DNA of 33,829 nucleotides from Candidatus Omnitrophota bacterium (GTDB taxonomy: Bacteria; Omnitrophota; Gorgyraeia; Gygaellales; Profunditerraquicolaceae): contig JAHJCJ010000068.1 of NCBI GenBank assembly GCA_018812825.1, forward strand, positions 1 to 33,829. Direction: 5' to 3'. Positions 24,001 to 33,000 of the stretch are shown here, in pieces; the first letter of the stretch is position 1; every line of letters begins with the position of its first letter. The translations under genes and the position numbers were made by a program. The notes beneath the pieces were generated by a model that was not told the DNA's origin, searched no databases, and was given only the letters and a program-made list of their open reading frames with translations.

Positions 24001-27000
24001 CTTCCATAGACGAAAGAGCCGATGAGCAAGGGGTTAGGGAGACGGCGCATGATATTGCGCTGGCCTTAGAAGGAAGGAAAGATGTCAAGGCGCTTATCTT
24101 AAGTAGCGCAAGTGAAGATAAAGCGCGCAGGATCAAGGCGTATTCTCCGGCTGATCAACAGGATTTAATTTGGTCGATTTTGGTTGAAGAGTTTGCTCTT
24201 CAGGTTGGCTCCAGCTCGCCGGTGGATAATTCCGCATTAGGTGCATCGCAATATGAAAGCCTGAAAGCATTAGTTAAAAGCGAATTGTTGCCTTTAGGAG
24301 CTTGGCACATCGGGTTACATTTAGAAGCTGTTGCGGAATTATCTGTATCTTTTGCAAGCCAGTCCCACCTGGGTTTAAGCAGCGAGGAAATAGAAAAAAT
24401 TAAAATTACCGGCTATCTACATGATATTGGCAAGACTCAAGAACATTTGCTTTGGCTAATTAATTTTCCTGGAAAACTTACTCCAGAAATCAGATTTTTT
24501 GTGAGTGAGAACCATCCAGTATATTCGATAAGGATAATCGAAGAAGTTTTATCGTTCCAGGGATTTAATTTACTTCCTGAACAATTGATGGATATCAGTG
24601 ACCATCATCGCCCTAGAGGCAAAGTATTGAGTTTATCGCTGCAGATTCTAAATTGTGCAGATTTACTGAGTTCGCTCTTGGAATCTTCGCGCCCCTACTT
24701 TTTTGTAAACCGAAGTATCGTTCGAGATATAAGAGGGGCTTTGGACTATCTGTCTGGATTTTTGGAAGGAAAGGAATTTCAGCTTAATTCTAATTTATTG
24801 AATACCGTGAAACATTTACCTGGAAACTATAACCTGCGGAGTATCTTAGAGCGTAGCCAAAAGCACGATCCTTATGCAATTGCCGATGCTGTACAGTATT
24901 GGTCAAAGTTCGAGTTTTACGCATACCCCTTTAACGCTTTATCAGAAGCAATAATATCTACCGAAGATACGCAGCAACTACATAATTTTCTGGAAGCCAT
25001 TGCTGGTGAGCAAATAATCAGCCTTTTAGATTGTAGGGTAGCAGAATTATTTTTCAACATAGTTTTATCCGCGGTTTCTAACCGGAAATCTATCGGTACG
25101 GAAATAGCGCATACGTATATTGAGGGTTTATGCCAGAGAGAAGAAACCTCAGAATTATTTAAAGATATAGCTTTAGGAATATTAAAATCAAGCTCGCCGG
25201 TGGGGGAAGATTTTAACACACTAAGAGCGCAGGAAATTTATGAAAAACTTACTTTTGAGCAGAAGAGGGAAATTAGGGCAAGGATAAATCAGGTTTCTTA
25301 TAATAAGCAGCATAGTAAGCTTGTGATTATAGTTTCTGGAATAAGTTTAGCTATAGAACGGGATAACTCGCCAGGCCTGGAAGGATTACCTGAGGATGTG
25401 CAGCAAGAGGTGCTTAAAAAGGTGGCGATGGAAGATGCTATTTTTAGCCAATTATTTTCCTCTGAAAACATAGGAAAATATGAAGCAGTTGTGCCCATCC
25501 AGCAGCAGACGTTTGCATATTACACAGGCCAAATAAACGACATAGCCCCAGAGCAGGGATGGAAGATACATGTTTCAGCAGCACCTGAAAATGCCGCTAA
25601 GATTTTAGAAATTCTGCTGCCGTTCCTTTCAAAGAGTCCGTTATTTCACAAAATCATATATACTCTTGAAAAATTAGATGGCTTAAAAGGATCGTGGATA
25701 GAGGGATGCCTAATAACTATATATCCTCAAAAAGACCGGCAAGGCAGGCTTGGCCGGGAGAATAATGAGTCAGCCAAGTTAATATTGCCACTTCTTGAGG
25801 GTTTCTTTAGTGTGGCAATAGCCAGGGATCCTTCGTTTAGGAATGTTTTAAGCCAAAGCCCCAGAATTATGACTGATAAACAGTATAAGGATTTACCTAT
25901 TTCAGTTCAATATGAAGGGCTTAAGATACAGTCTATTGTGCTTCCTGGCGGAAAGATAATTTTTAACAATTCATTTAAAGGACATAAGCCTGCTGAGATA
26001 CCGGATTTATTTCTAACTCAAGGGGTAGAGGAAGAAGCCAGCAGCCCGGTAAGGCTTGAATTGGGAGTTGAGGCGCAGTGGGAGAAAATACAGGGCAGAA
26101 TAATTTTTGGGCCGCAGGCAAAGGCTAGGTATGAGATTTTAAAGCGAAGCCTATTTAGCGATGAAATTAAGGTAGGTTATACCAAGAGAGTGGATCTTCA
26201 AGGAGTAATAAGATATCAGCCTTATGTTGAATATCCTAGAAATCTTCAAATAAAGGTGAGGTCATCTATTCGCGCTATTTACGGCGATAAAATTATTTCT
26301 ACCAGCTCGCCGTCAACAGACAGCAAGGAGTCCTTACCTAAAGTTTTTTCTTTTAAAAAGAGTTTAACTAATGCCCTTAAGCTGGAAAGCGTTCTTGGCG
26401 TTAGGGAATTTTCAATGGAAGTTGAACCGGATTCACCAATGGCAAATGTTATTTTTGGTTCCCAGTATCCGTTTTGGATGGAGTATCAGTATCAATCTTT
26501 TGAGGCCAGCTCGCCGGTGGTGGCACCAGGACACGGTGTCCCGGTCAACCCTGTCAGTATGTCCGCAAATAACTTTACCTCGATACCTTGCTCGTCTTTA
26601 ATGGAGATTAATAGCGTTAATCACTTGATAGGGTGTTTAGGCGAGCTTCGAGGCTTGGATTTGTTTTCATCGGCATATTATTTTTGGCGCAGTAACATCT
26701 TCGATTGGATTAAGCGCAATATTATTCCTTTAAGAGGCATAGTTTATTCCAGAGAAAATCGTAAGTTATTTATCAACAAAGTAGATTTTCGCTCTCAGGA
26801 ACAGCGTTTATCTATGCATTTAGTTAATATTTATACAAATGCGGAATTTATCGCTTTTCTGGAATGGGTTGATATAAGGTTGAAGGATGCTTTTATTCAT
26901 ACGCAAAACCAGTACCCTCAGTTAGAAGAGACTGAATTTTCGGGTAGTTTTGGCGAAGGCATGCCAACAATATGTTCTGATATCGATATCATATTGCATC

Positions 27001-30000
27001 GCAACCCTTATCTATCAGATAGGCTAGCGGTAGCCTTTAAGGATAGTTTTTTTCTTGAAAGAAGCAAATACCCCAGCTTCAGGATTGATTTCTTGAGGTG
27101 GGAGAAACACTATTATTTTCCTCTTAAATATAGCGGGAGAGATTATCTCAATGTTGCAGGGAAGGCGTTTGTGAATTTGGCAGATTATTGCAGCTTTTGT
27201 CATAGTCTTAGCCAGGATAGCGGGAACGAGCAAAATCAAAGTTCGCCTATTAATACCCAAGACAAAGAGTTTATAAAATATATGTCTACGACGGTAGATA
27301 AGTTAAGTTGTACGCTATGCGATAAAACCACCGCCGCTTCGCCGGTGGCTGGGGATATAAGTTCTTTGGTTGGATTGTTAGATGCATTTGAGCGTATAGA
27401 TAGTTTTGGTTTTATGGCCCACCCCATTTTAGGGCCACCGGTAAATAATTCTGTCGCTTCATCTTCCCTAACTCCTTTTATTCAGAAGAAGGTACTCCAT
27501 ATCCTAGAAGGTATTTTAAGAGAGCTCCATTGGATTATTGAATCCCGTGATCCGCAAGCAAGAAAAGAAGCACGCATTTCCGCAGATACATTAATCAAGA
27601 AATTAAACAATGTCCTTGAAATAAATCGCTCCAGTTCGCCTGCAGAACGCAGCAATCGCCTTGGCGCGTTGGTCTGTGGTTCTCTTAAAGTATCCGGAGT
27701 AAGATCATCACCGGCTTGGATTATAGGTTTATCCGATCATCCGGCTAATGGCTCTCCTATCAGACAAGTTGGTATGTTTCTGTTGCCTGCCCGAAGATAT
27801 CCGGCCAACAGCAGACAGGGGTTCCGTTCGGCCTCACCCCTGTTTAATAATCTTAAACCCCATGTGTCCTTCAATTGTATCTTGTCTGACAAGGCTCAAG
27901 CCAGGCACAACCTGGAGCCCTCCAGCAGTCCCATCAAGATACGCGCGCCAAACTTTAAGAAGGCAGCTCGTATCATATTCCTGACAGCAGTATTTATGCT
28001 TCCTTTGAGGCATATCTATGATTCTCTGGAGCTTATCTTGGGAGAGATGTTTTTATCAGCCTTCTCATGGCTAAACAGGAACATACTGTCATCTTTCCTT
28101 GAGTTTATCTCAACAGAGATTGCTCCTGTTGCTGCCTGGCTCATCTTGTGGCTTAAAGAGGAGGTCTTATTTAACCCTAACCCGCTTATACCGTTGACAG
28201 CCTTGTTCTTCTTGGTAATTCCAGGGGTGTTAGCGTTACTTATATTACTTAAAGATTATTTAAAGGGCAATAAGCATGTACGGCGCTCTGAAGAATCTAT
28301 CAAAGCTAAGCCGGTAAGCAAAGCGGATAAGGATACCGTAAGTTCACCTATAAGGGGAAAGTTACCTGGTGGAGAGAGGGCGATAGAACGATTGCACGAC
28401 TTTAAAGGCATTATCATTACCGATTTCGACGAAACAATGGCTTATACGTTCTGGGCGTTTGCTAAAGCTTTTTTTGCCCTGCGTATTCTAAGGATAAGGC
28501 AGGCGCATTCCATTGGTTGTTGCGGCTCATTGATAAGCGATACTATAAAATTAGCAATACTCCGGCTGCAGTCAACTCTCTATCCTACCCCCAAAAATAA
28601 AGCGGCATTTTATAGGTTTCTTTTAACAGGATTACGTCCTGAAGATATAGCCGGAAGGATTAAACTGAATCCTAGATTCAGAGAGGTAGCTGCAATTGTT
28701 AAGGGTTTTTATCCTGACAATGGCTTGACTATAGGGATATGTTCTCTTGGCTTTAAGGAGGTTATTAAAGCGTTCCTTGGGCGGCTAAAAGAAGAGGATA
28801 GTATTTTTAAGTCCATAAACTTTGAAATCATAATGGCCAGTAGTTTTGAGTTGCATGAAAATGGCCGCTTTAGCGGCTGTGTATTAGGAGAGGTATTTAC
28901 TCCAAAAGACAAAAAGTTACTGTTAGGATTTGAGGGTATTGTGCTTGAAGATAATAAAGGCGCAGGGTGCCTTAAGGGGCATCCTTCACTTGTCAACATC
29001 AAAAATCCTGGCTGGAAGAAAGAGTTATTAGAAGCTTTGAAAGATTTAAAGAATAGAACGAAGAGCCAATCTAAGCAGCAAACATCTGTAGCCTCACCGA
29101 TAACTACGCTATCTTCGGCATTGAATATAGCTCCAGAGAAAATATTAAGACTGAAAAATTTAGTCCTGCAAGTTCAACCTGATGTTGAAAAAATTACCGA
29201 TCTCGAGGAAGCGGTAGAATGGTTTTTGCCATATTTCGATTTACCAGAGACCAAATTACGTCAAATCATCGATGAGGCTTTGCGTCCTCAAGCACCTGCG
29301 TCTACGAATGATTATCCTCTAGAAAAAGAAGAAATATCAGTTATTATGACTGCGATAACATCAGTTGCAGATGTTAACAGCGGCAAAGATAGTTACCCAA
29401 TAGTTGTAAGAACGTTTGGTCCCGGAGAAAAATGCCTTGAATTAACCAAGACCGTGGAACTTATAAATAATAAACTAAGCGAGCGAGAAAGTAACGCCGT
29501 AGTAATTCTTGTTGCATTTGATTGCCAGGCAAAAAGACTGATTGATACAAAGAGAGAACTAGGCAAATTTAAAGAAGGTTTCATAAAGCAACATCAGAAA
29601 TGGAAGGAGCGAATTAATTACAGAATTTACTATGGGAATATTAGAGATGGCAATGTTAATAATACTGAAGTCTGGCAGGCTATTGCGTATTTTGCACCGT
29701 GTAATGTAAGTTTCTTTCGGCATACATGGATTACAAGTATATACGACTACTTAAACATGACAGAAGAAGCGCTGAAAGAATTTGTCAGGATTTCAGAGCA
29801 AAGTATTAGCATTGGCGGCGCATCAATCATAAATGAAGGGAAAATAAAAGAGCAAAGGATTATAGGTAAAGTTCAACAAGTAGATGCTTCTGCGATAGAG
29901 AAGAATGAGAGTTATTCCGCCGCCTCGCCGGTTGCTGGTAGGCGTCCAGGTAGCAAAGATCGCTTTTTTGTTTTAGGTGATGTTCTATGGCAGTTAACTT

Positions 30001-33000
30001 GGAGGACCAGGAATGGCCTTGGTAATACAAAAAAAGATTTGTTCAGCGGGCCCATGCCGGATGAGGCGCTTTACTATGCAGCCAGACGGCATAAGATTTG
30101 CCTTCCTCCCCATGAACCATATCAAGGATTGCATGCGGTAGTTGAAGAGCTTGAGCGCAGAAGAGGGCTAGGAAGGCCTAGCTCAGACCAGGATTTACGT
30201 AAAAATCCAGATAAAGCATTGCGCGATGTTGCGCTTATTAAGGCTGCTAAGAAATTTGGCGCGCTATTGCCTAGTGGAGAGAAAGACAAAGTTTTAGATG
30301 ACAGGTTGGCAAGGTTCGGTTTTGGCAAGAAGAGTATAATTGTTCCGCATTCTTTTATAGACAGAGTTTTAATCCGGCGTGAATATGCACATAGCATTAA
30401 ACTAGTTGATCTTAATAGAGAAGATAACTATTTGCAAATAGAAATATTCAACAAAGTGGCTAAATTCACTTTACCTTCTTTTGGGGGTCGTCAGGTAGAA
30501 GAGGCGGAAATTGATTTTAGCCAATTTGGTTCTTCAATAAACCTTTCCAGCTATCCGCTGTTAATCGAATTTGTCCTCCGCGTATTTTGGACAGCTTACC
30601 CTGGTGATAGTTTGACTGTAGCCGTAATGAAAGAGTTGCGCTCCAAGGGGATTAAATACGATAAATTAAGTAATAGGGTGCTCCTTTTGGGTGATCTTTC
30701 AATTAGGCTGCCGCGATTTTATATCGAAGAGCCCGGGGTAGTTGTTTTTTATCGCGAATTACTCCGCGGAAGTAGCCTTGTCGGTCTTGAGCAAAAGGAT
30801 AATCCGTATAATTTTATTATTTTATTACACAGTGGCGCTAATGTTTATATTTTAGCAGATACTGTTGCCGCTAATGTCCTTGTTCCCAGTAGCAATAATA
30901 ATGTTTATCCTCTTAAAACAGAAATGTTCAAAGATTTTGATTTAAGGATCAGGCGTCCGTTAGCGGTAAAATTTAAAGGTGGTTCCTGTGCTGCCAGCTT
31001 AGGGCAGGCAGCAATCGTATTCAGCACAGCTAATGGGTATTTAATCAGGCGTAAGGCAGGCGCTATTTACCGTAAAGAAGAGCGCAGGCAATATGTTATT
31101 GAAATATTGGATCCGCATACTAAAGCGGTAGTTACTCGGATACGCAGGATAGGTGAAGATGTATTTAAAATCAGCGGTTTTTCTCTGCCGGTTAAGACTA
31201 ATTATTTGAATCTTAGTACAATTGTTCATAATTTTCCCTATTTTTCTACGGCAAAACTGCGCGCTCGTTTCCTGCCTACTGATAAAGAATCATTTGGTGG
31301 TAGTAAGAGAATTGTGCAGTATGAAATAGTAGGCGGTATGTTGGTGAGGCAGGGGTATCCTGATGGGCGCTCCAGTTCACCTATATATAAACACCTCGCC
31401 TCCTCGCCGGTGGGCATAGAAGTCCTGAAATACATTTTTCAAATTAAAATTCGTTCCAAAGGCAGATTAATGACGCTGGGAAGGGGTAACGAGGAGGTCG
31501 ATGTTCTTGCCGCAAGAGATAGATTTTTTGGAAGACATCGTCAAGGTTTTGGGAGTATAAACGATGAAGATATGGAAAAAGCGGCATTCGAATTCCTAAA
31601 ATATATGTATGAAAATGTTGATCCCCGTGATCCGTATATTCTACGGGCCGACAGAAATCATTATCTTGAGGTCGCGGGTCTCGCTCAAGAAATCGCTCCT
31701 GCCGCCGATATATGTGTAAGGTTAGCCTGCGGATTTCACGATCTTGGGCGCTTTTTCCCGAACCTCAGGATCAAAAAACTTTCTAACAAGAAGCTGGATG
31801 AAGAAGTGCGAAAAAAGTTTATACATCCTTATAATTCTGCGTGGCTCGCTGGCGTGCTGCTTAATGACCTGGCATTGACAAATATACAAAAGGAAAAGAT
31901 CAGGTTTTTGATCATGCATCATGACGCCGGCCTAAAACGCGTTTCTTGGGCAGGTATCCGGCTGCTTGATGCTGTATCGGACGATCATCCGTGGTTGGAG
32001 GATCTAAAGACCCTTATTTTGGCGGATTCCCTGGTATTTTTTAAGGCGACCGTCAGCCTATTTATTTATGATAGGCTGAAGAATGGCGAGCCGGAAGACA
32101 AAATTATCAAAAGGATGACGGCTAATTATTTAAGGATTATGGATATCAACGATGAATGGAAAAATGAGCTTGATGATCTCATAGAAGAGAAATGGGGAAC
32201 AGATCGTTTGGTTTTTGATATGTATTGCCGAATAGTGGAACAGGCAAACTTTGCTTCTAGTCCTTTGACAGGTTCCGTAGTGGTGAGTCAGATCATCAAA
32301 GATGGCCGCGTCGAATCTACCGCCTCGCCGGTGGACAGCTCAAGTTTGCCAATTATTGATATTGTAAAAGTTGGCTGGGGAGAACCGATTGATATGAGGT
32401 TTGACGGGTTAATGGATGAATTTTTGGCTAGCGGCGCAGAAACAAAAGATAATATCAGCAGGCAATGGGAAGCCTTGAAGATGGAAGTAGCTTTGTCTGC
32501 TAATGGTAAAGTGGAAAGGCTATCTCGGGAAGGGTTTCTGGCTATCGCTCAATCTAGAGATGGTAAAGAATATCTGGCCGGAGTTATTTTGACATATGCG
32601 GAATGTGAAATATCCATTGTTGCCTTTGAGGTAAACATAAATTGGGGTAAAACAGGTTTAGCTAAGCGCCTCTTGGCAGAGGTAGTAAGACGATGTATAG
32701 AATTAGCACAAAAAAGCCTGGCATTTTATACAATAATTTTGTCATGCAAAGATTTAAATCCAGAAGGTACAAGGTTTGCTAGAAGGGTAGGTATGATGTA
32801 TTGGGGTGGGCTCTTAGGTTTCCCCTGTTTAAAATATCTACAAGATTTTCTTTCTTGTTTCGAGTTGCATATAAAGTTAGAAGAAATTGAGCGGAAGCAT
32901 AGACTTAAACACAATAAGGTTTCCGCCGCCTCGCCGGCCGGTTATTTTAATTTGCCAGTGGAACAGTTAATGGCAGTTTCAGAAGCAGCTTTTACAAAGA

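Noticed and set aside
27252..27329. Zinc ribbon at CTLCDK
   Set aside because: Only one CxxC pair is present in the 26-residue spacer and no second pair follows in reach.
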